Below are positions 7,592 to 13,572 of a stretch of 13,572 nt of DNA, piece after piece. Positions within the stretch are counted from its first letter, which is position 1, and the number at the start of each line of letters is the position of its first letter. Below the pieces are notes generated by a model. It saw only the letters and a list, made by a program, of their open reading frames with translations. It ran no database searches and was not told the origin of the DNA. Position numbers and translations under genes: made by a program. The DNA is from Gammaproteobacteria bacterium (GTDB taxonomy: Bacteria; Pseudomonadota; Gammaproteobacteria; Eutrophobiales; Eutrophobiaceae). The DNA lies in the NCBI GenBank assembly GCA_018676275.1, contig JABHFC010000134.1:1-13572 (forward strand). The letters run 5' to 3'.

Positions 7592-8881
7592 TTATTCTGT
7601 AACGCAAATATCAGCTTCTTTTTCCAGTGCCTTAACTCGTACTAATTGTTCAGCCAGATCAGTCTTTATCTCATCTCGCATAGCCTGGAATTTTGTTTCG
7701 TTTCGCAAAGGCTCCAGAATCAAATCAAAATCCAGTTCATAACCCCATTGGTTTCGCCAACCTGCATCAATGGCTTCTCTCAAAGCAGTTAGTGCCTGTT
7801 GCTTATCTCCACGAAGCGTATGAATTAGCACATCAGCAATCACATTACCGGACCAACCCTGCCTGGGGACATTAGCAACATATTTTAGTGAGGCTTCCAG
7901 TAATTTATTTGCCTGTTCCTGTTTTCCCAATTGTTGGTATACAAAGGCGATGCCTATTGCGGCGAAATTATTACCAAGTGTTATTTCCGGTAGCTCATTG
8001 CCGAATAACGCGGGGTAGTATTCTTTGTATAGAGTAAGCGCTTCGTTAAAGTGACCCCGCTGCAACTTATGGTCACGAAGAATGGTGATTGATAATGAGA
8101 GAGGATTCAGTGTCGCATTATCTTTTAAACTGGAGCGAAAATGTTCCATTGCCTGTTCTGCATTGCCAGCATAAAAATGCACCAGCGCAATGACATAGTT
8201 TGTATAGAATTGTTCCGGGCCGGCCTTTATTCCGCGCCTTGCCCAGCAAAAAGCCTGAGATTGATCCCCTAGTTGTGAATACATATGTGCAAACCCGGGA
8301 ATAATAATCAGGTTGCTTGGATCAAGTGTCCAGGCCTTGCGATACCCTTGAAGAGCCTTATCCAGTTTTCCAATACCCCAGTAATAATCCGCTCTCATCT
8401 GATAACCAGGCGAACGATCTGGTGCGATTTCAACTGCTCTGTCATAAAGCGGCAGCGCTTCCTCAGGGCGTCCCAGAGACAGAAAGATTTCCCCAACTGT
8501 TGTCTGTAATAATGGATCAAGGGGGTCGATTTCAGCTGCTTTTTGTATCTGCACCAGTGCTTCTTCGAGACGACCCAGACGATACAACAGCTTGCTATAA
8601 AGGTGTCGACTATTTGAATTATTGGGGTTGAGTTGTATAGATGTTTTGAATGCCTGCTCAGCTTCGGCGTAACGACCTCGTTCCGTTCTTGTCTCTCCCT
8701 CCAAGGCATGGGATTTGGCAAGTATGTCTTCCTGATTAGTTCTTGCTTCGGCATTTGCCGGTGCTACGACAGCGCATGTTTGTAATATTAGCCCGGCAAT
8801 AAGGGCATAGGCAACGCTCTTCTTGAAGAGATTACGAACGCGCAGTTCCTGAATACTACTAGCCAAGACTGCTGATCCCAT
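7592..8881 (-). CDS. Exported tetratricopeptide-repeat protein
   Basis: The product is 429 aa from ATG 8881; an in-frame extension to TTG 8956 would overlap the neighbour and bury the signal peptide, so I reject it. Residues 22-41 form a hydrophobic stretch (AYALIAGLILQTCAVVAPANA) after a basic RNLFKK, with likely cleavage after ANA at 44, which suggests periplasmic export. From about residue 59 there are seven or eight TPR-like helix pairs, for example GRYAEAEQAFKTSIQLNPNN and GRLEEALVQIQKAAEIDP. The C-terminal DFDLILEPLRNETKFQAM resembles the end of the TPR arrays found in CadC-type regulators and adenylate cyclases, here without the effector domain. TPR arrays mediate protein-protein contact; the partner is unknown. 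It lies 37 bp downstream of the 99-aa gene and converges with the DyP gene. Confidence 0.85.
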   Translation of the reverse strand: MGSAVLASSIQELRVRNLFKKSVAYALIAGLILQTCAVVAPANAEARTNQEDILAKSHALEGETRTERGRYAEAEQAFKTSIQLNPNNSNSRHLYSKLLYRLGRLEEALVQIQKAAEIDPLDPLLQTTVGEIFLSLGRPEEALPLYDRAVEIAPDRSPGYQMRADYYWGIGKLDKALQGYRKAWTLDPSNLIIIPGFAHMYSQLGDQSQAFCWARRGIKAGPEQFYTNYVIALVHFYAGNAEQAMEHFRSSLKDNATLNPLSLSITILRDHKLQRGHFNEALTLYKEYYPALFGNELPEITLGNNFAAIGIAFVYQQLGKQEQANKLLEASLKYVANVPRQGWSGNVIADVLIHTLRGDKQQALTALREAIDAGWRNQWGYELDFDLILEPLRNETKFQAMRDEIKTDLAEQLVRVKALEKEADICVTE

Positions 8882-8918
8882 TTTTGTTATCGGAAGAAAA
8901 ATAGCACAAATGCCTTGC

Positions 8919-9218
8919 CTATATAATTTTATGACCTCCGGTGGCTTCCATGGCAAGTTCTTTGGTTTTCTTTACCCGCTCAAGCATATTAGGTGCAATA
9001 CGCTGCCAGATCTCATTCTCCAGATCTTTTACCAGTGCTTCGCAGATCCTGACAGTAATTTCATCGGCGCTTCCTTCACTGAGGTAATCGGTGTGAGCTT
9101 TTTCGAGAAACTCCTGAAAATGTCTTTCTGTTGCAAGCTCGCACAAGTTATCCAGTAATTTGCCTTCCGTTATTATTTTATTTGCGGCTGTATTGTCAGC
9201 ACTCTTTTTGCTAAACAT
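8919..9218 (-). CDS. Small helical protein of unknown function, 99 aa
   Basis: I do not recognise this protein. It has a good start: ATG at 9218 with GGAG (complement of 9227-9230) spaced 8 nt. The sequence is charged, lacks membrane segments and looks almost entirely alpha-helical (for example ITEGKLLDNLCELATERHF and ERVKKTKELAMEATGG). It has two Cys (LCELA, RICEA) with no metal-binding spacing. It is followed after 37 bp by the TPR gene on the same strand, so the two are probably one transcript. Reality of the gene rests on the ribosome site, the length and its position as first gene of the unit; function is open. Confidence 0.62.
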   Translation of the reverse strand: MFSKKSADNTAANKIITEGKLLDNLCELATERHFQEFLEKAHTDYLSEGSADEITVRICEALVKDLENEIWQRIAPNMLERVKKTKELAMEATGGHKII

Positions 9219-9411
9219 TTCAAGAACTCCATCAAAGAATATTTATCGGACAACTTTAAGCAGATTCTAGTCTATTAAGCTAATGATAGCTCAATTTGGG
9301 GTTTCCGGGCGCCTGCTAAAGGCATAATATTGGTTCATTACGCTGATCTCGCAATCCCGCCTGTATCTGGCTTACATAGGCCTATTGAAAATAATTATTA
9401 GAAATATATAA
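9219..9411. promoter_or_regulatory. Divergent intergenic region
   Basis: This 193-bp gap must hold promoters for the 99-aa/TPR unit (-) and the PhoD-like gene (+). It contains a perfect 10-bp palindrome ATAGGCCTAT at 9376-9385 and AGCT-AATGAT-AGCT near 9280-9293. The last 25 bases before the PhoD-like ATG are AT-rich and lack a Shine-Dalgarno site. I cannot place promoters with confidence. Confidence 0.35.
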
Positions 9412-11058
9412 ATGACTACCAAAAAATATAAATCATCTCGTCGAAAATTTATGCAGATAATGGCGAGTTTGCCACCTGCATTTGCATTAAGTGGGAAAAA
9501 TTTGGCTGCTGATGAAACTGGGGTCAAAAATAGAAGTTGGAACGCCGGTAATATTAGTCATTTGATTCCAATTGCCAATCATGATCAGATTTTAATTAAA
9601 ACATCATTTAGAATTCCTTTAAATGAGAATCCGGTTCTACAAATTGGCGATCGTTTAGTTAATGGAATTAGAAGTGACACCAGAGGACATTTTTGGGAGT
9701 TTTATGTTAATGGACTAAACGGAAATACAGAATACACATTACAGCTGTTATCAAATTCAAAAGTGGCACTTTCTGATCCATGGCCGCTTAAAACATTTCC
9801 AAAGCCGGATGAAAAAATCGAGAAGTGTCGAATCCTGGTATATACCTGTGCCGGTGGAAATGAAGATATTTTGTTAGAAGATGGAACCCGCTTTTTCCTG
9901 CCCATCGCCAGTCGCCAACGTTTGCTGGAGCGAGGGCTTGCTTTTCAGCCGGATCTCGTCATTGCCAACGGCGATCATATTTACTGGGATCAGATCACAT
10001 TATTAAGCAAATCCGGACCGCTTGTTGAGGCATGGCACGATTTGTATAGAAAAATCGGGACGATGGACAGAAATATCCCGGTACTAGGGACGGACAACGA
10101 GAAGATCTTGAAACGAATCGTCGATCCTCAAATTGCACATTTATACGGGACACGTCTTCGCTCAACACCTACATACATGTTAACCGATGATCATGATTTG
10201 TTTGAAAACGATGAAGCAAGTGATGAATTTATCAGCCTTCCTCCCTCGCAACATAGTTTGGAAGCGGCAAGGGCTACACAACATCTTTACTATCCAGAGT
10301 TTCTACCAGATGCCACACGACCAGGTTCTCTTTCTGGATCGTCCGCATCAGATCGTATTTCTGGATTATCAGAGGTTTTTGGAACGATACGATATGGGAA
10401 TTTACTGGAAGCCCTGCTTTATGATACCAAGCGTTATGTCAGTTTGAATGGAGCTAAGGCCGGCATGGTACCCGATGCTGTTGAAAAGTGGTTAATAAAC
10501 CGTACAGTGAGTGAGGAAACATCTCAATTGATGCATGTCCCCTCTACACCTATTGGCTGGTCAGCAGGAAAGTGGGGGGAATGGTATCCGGACATATTAC
10601 AAAAAGACCGAACCTTGGGAACAAACAAAGCTAAACCGTATTGGCCATCAGGATGGTGGCAACAGCATCAACGAATTCTCACAGCCTTATCTGCACAGAA
10701 AAAACGTTCGCCTCTTATCATTAATGGCGATTTGCACAATTTTGCTGCGGGTAAAATCATGAAGAGTGGTGATCTGGACTTACGGCATAATCCTGTTAAT
10801 ACGGTATGTGTGGGGCCATTAGGTTCTGCAGGTCCACTCTTCCCATCGACCTCTTTTCGCGCGACTGGAGCGCTGGTGCCTTCGGCACTTGAACTAGATG
10901 AGCATTTAAAACCGCTGGAGAAAAATGGGTTTACAATAATTGATGTCAGCCCTGATAAAATGAAATTTCAATTGTTTGCCTGGCGCCCGCCAGAAGAATT
11001 AGATCTAATTGATACAATGAAACCGATATCCACATTTGAAGTTTCCAGAAACTCATGA
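9412..11058 (+). CDS. PhoD-like metallophosphatase with Tat signal
   Basis: This is a predicted periplasmic phosphomono- or diesterase of the PhoD family, 548 aa. The N-terminus has a twin-arginine motif, SRRKFMQ (Arg10-Arg11), then a moderately hydrophobic segment MASLPPAFALSG. After a beta-rich N-terminal domain (about 45-135) the metallophosphatase core shows NGDHIYWD (Asp188), TDDHD (259-262) and NGDLHN (Asp440, His442), which supply metal ligands. YTCAGG near the start of the core is where PhoD members usually carry a Cys/Asp-bearing strand. Substrate is unknown; PhoD enzymes act on teichoic acids, phosphodiesters or monoesters. The ATG has no visible ribosome site. The first part of the gene is more AT-rich than its neighbours. 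It ends before a strong hairpin and converges with the OsmC-like gene. Confidence 0.87.
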   Translation: MTTKKYKSSRRKFMQIMASLPPAFALSGKNLAADETGVKNRSWNAGNISHLIPIANHDQILIKTSFRIPLNENPVLQIGDRLVNGIRSDTRGHFWEFYVNGLNGNTEYTLQLLSNSKVALSDPWPLKTFPKPDEKIEKCRILVYTCAGGNEDILLEDGTRFFLPIASRQRLLERGLAFQPDLVIANGDHIYWDQITLLSKSGPLVEAWHDLYRKIGTMDRNIPVLGTDNEKILKRIVDPQIAHLYGTRLRSTPTYMLTDDHDLFENDEASDEFISLPPSQHSLEAARATQHLYYPEFLPDATRPGSLSGSSASDRISGLSEVFGTIRYGNLLEALLYDTKRYVSLNGAKAGMVPDAVEKWLINRTVSEETSQLMHVPSTPIGWSAGKWGEWYPDILQKDRTLGTNKAKPYWPSGWWQQHQRILTALSAQKKRSPLIINGDLHNFAAGKIMKSGDLDLRHNPVNTVCVGPLGSAGPLFPSTSFRATGALVPSALELDEHLKPLEKNGFTIIDVSPDKMKFQLFAWRPPEELDLIDTMKPISTFEVSRNS

Positions 11059-11089
11059 GTCTGGTGTAGTAATAATTGTGTTTACGATA

Positions 11090-11128
11090 GCACGGTATTG
11101 TTGCTCATCAGAACAACAATACCGGTGC
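11090..11128 (+). terminator. Strong hairpin between convergent genes
   Basis: GGTATTGTTG (11094-11103) pairs perfectly with CAACAATACC (11114-11123) around a 10-nt loop. GCAC (11090-11093) and GTGC (11125-11128) extend the stem to 14 bp with one bulged G. A T-rich stretch (TTTATTCATATTTT) follows on the + strand. It lies 31 nt after the PhoD-like stop and 17 bp beyond the OsmC-like stop, so it probably terminates the former and may protect the 3' end of the latter. Confidence 0.75.
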
Positions 11129-11145
11129 CGTTTATTCATATTTTC

Positions 11146-11718
11146 TCAAAAAGTCGTGAGAGAAAACTCGACTGGTAAAGACTTCGATATCATTTCATGA
11201 ACCGGTGAGTACAATGCCAGCTCAGTCAGTTCCTCCACGCTCGCCTCGCTCTTTACACGCATACTGACTTTAACCTTATTGAATCCTTTGCGTACATCAC
11301 TATCCAGACCAAACAGACCACGAATATCCATATCACCTGTATACGATGATTCAACAGCCTCGATTTCAATTCCCCGTACTGCCGCATGATAAATAAGGGT
11401 TCCTGTTAAACAGGTGGCCAACGCGTGTAATATATACTCCATTGAATTTGGCGCGCTGTCCTGGCCAGCAACGATTACTGGTTCATCGGCATCTAGTACA
11501 AACTCCTGCTTACGTAATTTGTCTTCGCTATTACCAGCGAAAAAGTCCTTAATCCGGCTGCGACTCAGACTGCCATCGATCCACTTGTTAGTCGCCCGCC
11601 ACTGAATTTTTGCGTAGCTGGCGTCAGCTTCAATTTCAGAGATCACATTCATAATTTTATCCACATCGACGCCATTCATTATTTCATTTTTTTGTTCTAT
11701 TGCATTATCACTGGTCAT
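11146..11718 (-). CDS. OsmC/Ohr-family protein with a single cysteine
   Basis: The OsmC fold reduces organic hydroperoxides through a pair of cysteines. The product is 190 aa; start ATG 11718 with AGGAG (complement of 11726-11730) 7 nt upstream. The family core begins near 73: QDSAPNSMEYILHALATCLTG holds the peroxidatic-type Cys103, and IEIEAVESSYTGDMD and KVKVSMRVKSEA are typical strands. The second position, usually Cys in a CPV motif, is Ser171 (YSPVHEMIS), and there is no other Cys. Classical two-Cys peroxidase chemistry is therefore unlikely without an external thiol. About 60 N-terminal residues precede the core and are not recognised. It is divergent from an HxlR-type regulator, which suggests redox- or electrophile-responsive control. 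Confidence 0.88.
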   Translation of the reverse strand: MTSDNAIEQKNEIMNGVDVDKIMNVISEIEADASYAKIQWRATNKWIDGSLSRSRIKDFFAGNSEDKLRKQEFVLDADEPVIVAGQDSAPNSMEYILHALATCLTGTLIYHAAVRGIEIEAVESSYTGDMDIRGLFGLDSDVRKGFNKVKVSMRVKSEASVEELTELALYSPVHEMISKSLPVEFSLTTF

Positions 11719-11743
11719 TCAAATTCTCCTGTAAGTTAATGTT

Positions 11744-11760
11744 GATGACGAGTTGTCATC
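11744..11760. promoter_or_regulatory. Perfect inverted repeat in the OsmC-like leader
   Basis: GATGAC-GAGTT-GTCATC is a perfect 6+6 bp inverted repeat with a 5-nt spacer, 25 bp upstream of the OsmC-like start codon and just beyond its ribosome site. It could be an operator or an mRNA hairpin near the ribosome site. Its sequence is unrelated to the two repeats closer to the regulator gene. Confidence 0.4.
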
Positions 11761-11797
11761 GCAAGACAGGATGCTAGAACGTTTGAGGTATTGATCG

Positions 11798-11837
11798 ATA
11801 CTGTAGAAAGTATAGTATTCAGCTACATATTCTGTAG
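11798..11837. promoter_or_regulatory. Candidate HxlR-type operator pair in the divergent promoter
   Basis: Two inverted repeats lie between the divergent genes: ATACT-GTAGAA-AGTAT at 11798-11813 and CTACA-TATTC-TGTAG at 11823-11837. Their centres are about 25 bp apart, roughly two and a half helical turns. The TACT-N6-AGTA core has the general shape of sites bound by HxlR-family dimers such as YodB, by recollection. A possible + strand sigma-70 promoter (TTGATC at 11791-11796, TAGTAT at 11813-11818, 16-bp spacer) overlaps the first repeat, so binding there would give autorepression. All roles here are inferred. Confidence 0.45.
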
Positions 11838-11864
11838 TTAAAAAAATAGGATGGAGGCTGTGCA

Positions 11865-12572
11865 ATGGCGGGATATGGGCAATTTTGTCCAGTGGCGAAG
11901 GCAACCGAACTTATCGGTGAGAAATGGACGCTGTTGGTTTTGCGAGAGCTATTGCTCGGCACAACACGATTCAATGATTTCCAGCGGGCGCTTTCGCGCA
12001 TGTCACCGACACTACTGGCGAAACGACTTCGGCATTTGGAAGCGAGTGGAATAATCATTCGCAAAAAACTTTCCGGTAAAAAGGGTTATGAGTATCGGCT
12101 GACAGCGGCCGGCAAACAGCTTGAGCCCTTGATTGAAGCACTCGCAATCTGGGGGATGCGTTGGGCGCGTAGTCAACTGATGGATGATGAACTTGATGTG
12201 GAATTCCTGATGCGTGAAATACAGCGAAGACTACAGACACAATATCTACCCGATGGCGAGACAGTTATTTGCCTGATATTTGATGATCTCAAAAAGAATA
12301 AGCACTGGTGGCTCCTCATTGAAGACGATGTCGTTGATCTTTGCACAGACGATCCGGGTAAGGACGCAGACCTGTTTATTAATGCTGATGTACGCACCCT
12401 TGTCGAAATATGGGAAGGTGATCTCGATATACGCAAGGCATTAGATAATGAATTGATCAAGGTAAATGGTTTACGTCATCTTATTCGCACAATGCCGGAC
12501 TGGTTCGGCGTTTGTATTTACAAGGAGATTAAGCGAGGTGATCCTGCGCTTATGCGAAAAGCTATTAAATAA
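11865..12572 (+). CDS. HxlR-family transcription regulator with C-terminal SCP2-like domain
   Basis: This is a DNA-binding regulator of 235 aa. Start ATG 11865 has a strong GGAGG (11853-11857) 7 nt upstream. Residues 8-100 are an HxlR winged helix: FCPVAKATELIGEKWTLLVLRELL, then MSPTLLAKRLRHLEASGIIIRK as recognition helix and wing, and YRLTAAGKQLEPLI. Cys8-Pro9 sits where YodB/HypR-type HxlR proteins carry their redox-sensing Cys. Residues about 120-230 resemble the small SCP2 sterol/lipid-binding-like domain appended to a subset of this family (DLFINADVRTLVEIWEGDLDIRKALDNE), which could bind a hydrophobic ligand. The gene is divergent from the OsmC-like gene and 48 bp upstream of the flavoenzyme, so both are likely targets. 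Confidence 0.87.
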   Translation: MAGYGQFCPVAKATELIGEKWTLLVLRELLLGTTRFNDFQRALSRMSPTLLAKRLRHLEASGIIIRKKLSGKKGYEYRLTAAGKQLEPLIEALAIWGMRWARSQLMDDELDVEFLMREIQRRLQTQYLPDGETVICLIFDDLKKNKHWWLLIEDDVVDLCTDDPGKDADLFINADVRTLVEIWEGDLDIRKALDNELIKVNGLRHLIRTMPDWFGVCIYKEIKRGDPALMRKAIK

Positions 12573-12620
12573 AAAACCGCATCTAATAAAAAACAGTAGA
12601 ATTTGGAGTAATCACAAGTT

Positions 12621-13572
12621 ATGAATAAAAATAATAATCAAACATTCGAACATCGTCGTTCATTACTTAAGTTTCTGGCTTCGTCGCCATTACTTGGTTC
12701 AACATTGTTGCAATATGCGTCAGCGGCAGATAATCCGGCACTGCTGAAAAGTGATTTCGAGAAAATCATCAAGAGCCCGGAAGAAGCCCTTAACCTGTTC
12801 GATTTTCATCGTGTCGCAAGTCAAACAATTCCGACTTCTCATTATGGTTACCTGACGACGGGCGTTGACGATGACCGGACAAAAAATATTAATCACGAGT
12901 CTTATAGTCATTACTATCTACGTCCACGACGACTGGTCGACGTCAGGAAAATAGATATGAGTATCGAATTGTTTGGAGAGCGTTATGCTTCGCCAATATT
13001 TCTTTCCCCGGTCGCATCTCAAAAGGCGTTTCATGCGGAAGCCGAGTTAGCGGTCGCAGCGGCAGCCCGAACTTTGGATTTTGCCATGTTATTGTCTACG
13101 ATAACTTCTACCCCGCTTGAGAAAGTAAACGAGAAACTAGGCAGACCGGTAATTTATCAGCTATACCCATCAAATAAATGGGATATAACCAAAAAAATCT
13201 TGCGACGGGTTGAGGCAGCCGGTACTAAGGTGCTTGTATTAACTGTAGATGTACCCGTCTCAAACAGGGAAACGTTTGCAAGATTAAAGAGACAGGACAA
13301 ACGCGATTGTACATCTTGTCACCAGGGGATTGATGAAGATCTAAAACGTAAACCCATGTTTGCTGGAACCGGTATGAATGGACTAGCTGATATTGGTTTT
13401 ATGTTTATGGACTGGGATTTCGTTAAACGTCTAAGAGACGAAACGAATATGAAACTGGTAATTAAAGGCATAGTTACTTCGGAGGATGCCCAGCTTTGCC
13501 TGCAACATGGCATAGATGGAATTGTTGTTTCCAATCACGGCGGACGCGCAGAAGAAAGCGGGCACGCTACTA
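12621..13572 (+). CDS. FMN-dependent alpha-hydroxy-acid dehydrogenase/oxidase with Tat signal, 3'-truncated
   Basis: This flavoprotein of the lactate/glycolate oxidase family oxidises a 2-hydroxy acid to a 2-oxo acid. The window ends in codon 318, perhaps 70-90 residues short. ATG 12621 has GGAG at 12605-12608, a long 12-nt spacing. The N-terminus reads EHRRSLLKFLASSPLLGS (Arg12-Arg13), a Tat-type signal, then ASAAD as a likely cleavage region. TIM-barrel signatures include LSPVASQKAF, YQLYP, Lys282 in VIKGI, and catalytic His306 and Arg309 in SNHGGR. In the variable loop after the VPV strand, where family members differ most, residues 230-234 read CTSCH, a CxxCH heme-c-type motif. The protein may deliver electrons to a periplasmic acceptor. 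It lies 48 bp downstream of the regulator with no clear promoter between, so co-transcription is plausible. Confidence 0.9.
   Translation, partial: MNKNNNQTFEHRRSLLKFLASSPLLGSTLLQYASAADNPALLKSDFEKIIKSPEEALNLFDFHRVASQTIPTSHYGYLTTGVDDDRTKNINHESYSHYYLRPRRLVDVRKIDMSIELFGERYASPIFLSPVASQKAFHAEAELAVAAAARTLDFAMLLSTITSTPLEKVNEKLGRPVIYQLYPSNKWDITKKILRRVEAAGTKVLVLTVDVPVSNRETFARLKRQDKRDCTSCHQGIDEDLKRKPMFAGTGMNGLADIGFMFMDWDFVKRLRDETNMKLVIKGIVTSEDAQLCLQHGIDGIVVSNHGGRAEESGHAT

Noticed and set aside
8395..8754. 119-codon frame within the TPR gene, same strand, different frame
   Set aside because: It is a shadow of the TPR coding sequence, with no start signal and no family resemblance.
8881..8956. Longer TPR reading frame starting at TTG 8956
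   Set aside because: It would overlap the end of the 99-aa gene, has no ribosome site, and would put 25 extra residues in front of an otherwise normal signal peptide.
9376..9385. Perfect 10-bp palindrome ATAGGCCTAT upstream of the PhoD-like gene
   Set aside because: One short palindrome in an AT-rich gap is expected by chance often enough that it is mentioned only in the intergenic entry.

Overview
The window looks like chromosomal DNA of a gammaproteobacterium, probably an aquatic one. The main reasons are the long FadE-type acyl-CoA dehydrogenase with N-terminal membrane helices, the YfeX-like DyP peroxidase, the Bcr/CflA transporter, and moderate base composition with ordinary Shine-Dalgarno sites. 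Genus cannot be assigned from this sequence alone. There is no rRNA, tRNA, CRISPR array or prophage. Coding density is high; the largest gap between genes is about 250 bp.

Layout. (1) 3-4403: fatty-acid beta-oxidation on the + strand. A 5'-truncated bifunctional enoyl-CoA hydratase/3-hydroxyacyl-CoA dehydrogenase is followed by fadE, whose product ends in an unusual Lys/Pro/Ala/Thr-rich tail. (2) 4420-5610: a convergent Bcr/CflA-type MFS efflux gene. Its start codon lies inside one arm of a 31-bp, 30/31-matching inverted repeat. The repeat bounds a ~188-bp MITE-like element at 5592-5779. (3) 5859-7553: a tight + strand pair, HisN-type histidinol-phosphatase and DyP-type heme peroxidase. (4) 7592-9218: a - strand pair, an unrecognised 99-aa protein and a probably exported TPR protein. 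(5) 9412-11058: a Tat-exported PhoD-like metallophosphatase, closed by a strong hairpin shared with the convergent osmC-like gene. (6) 11146-13572: an OsmC-family gene divergent from an HxlR-type regulator that has an N-terminal Cys-Pro and a C-terminal SCP2-like domain. Next comes a Tat-type FMN alpha-hydroxy-acid oxidase, cut by the window edge, that carries a CxxCH motif.

How the genes may work together. Region 1 is two or three steps of beta-oxidation: acyl-CoA to enoyl-CoA by FadE, then hydration and NAD-dependent oxidation by the bifunctional enzyme; no thiolase is visible. Region 6 looks like a redox- or electrophile-responsive cluster: a candidate cysteine-sensing repressor between a thiol-peroxidase-like OsmC protein and a periplasmic flavoenzyme, with several inverted repeats in the divergent promoter. 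The most notable non-coding structure is the MITE-like element, which appears to have rebuilt the start of the efflux gene and laid a mirror-image copy of that start upstream of hisN. The most notable protein feature is the CxxCH motif in the exported flavoenzyme.
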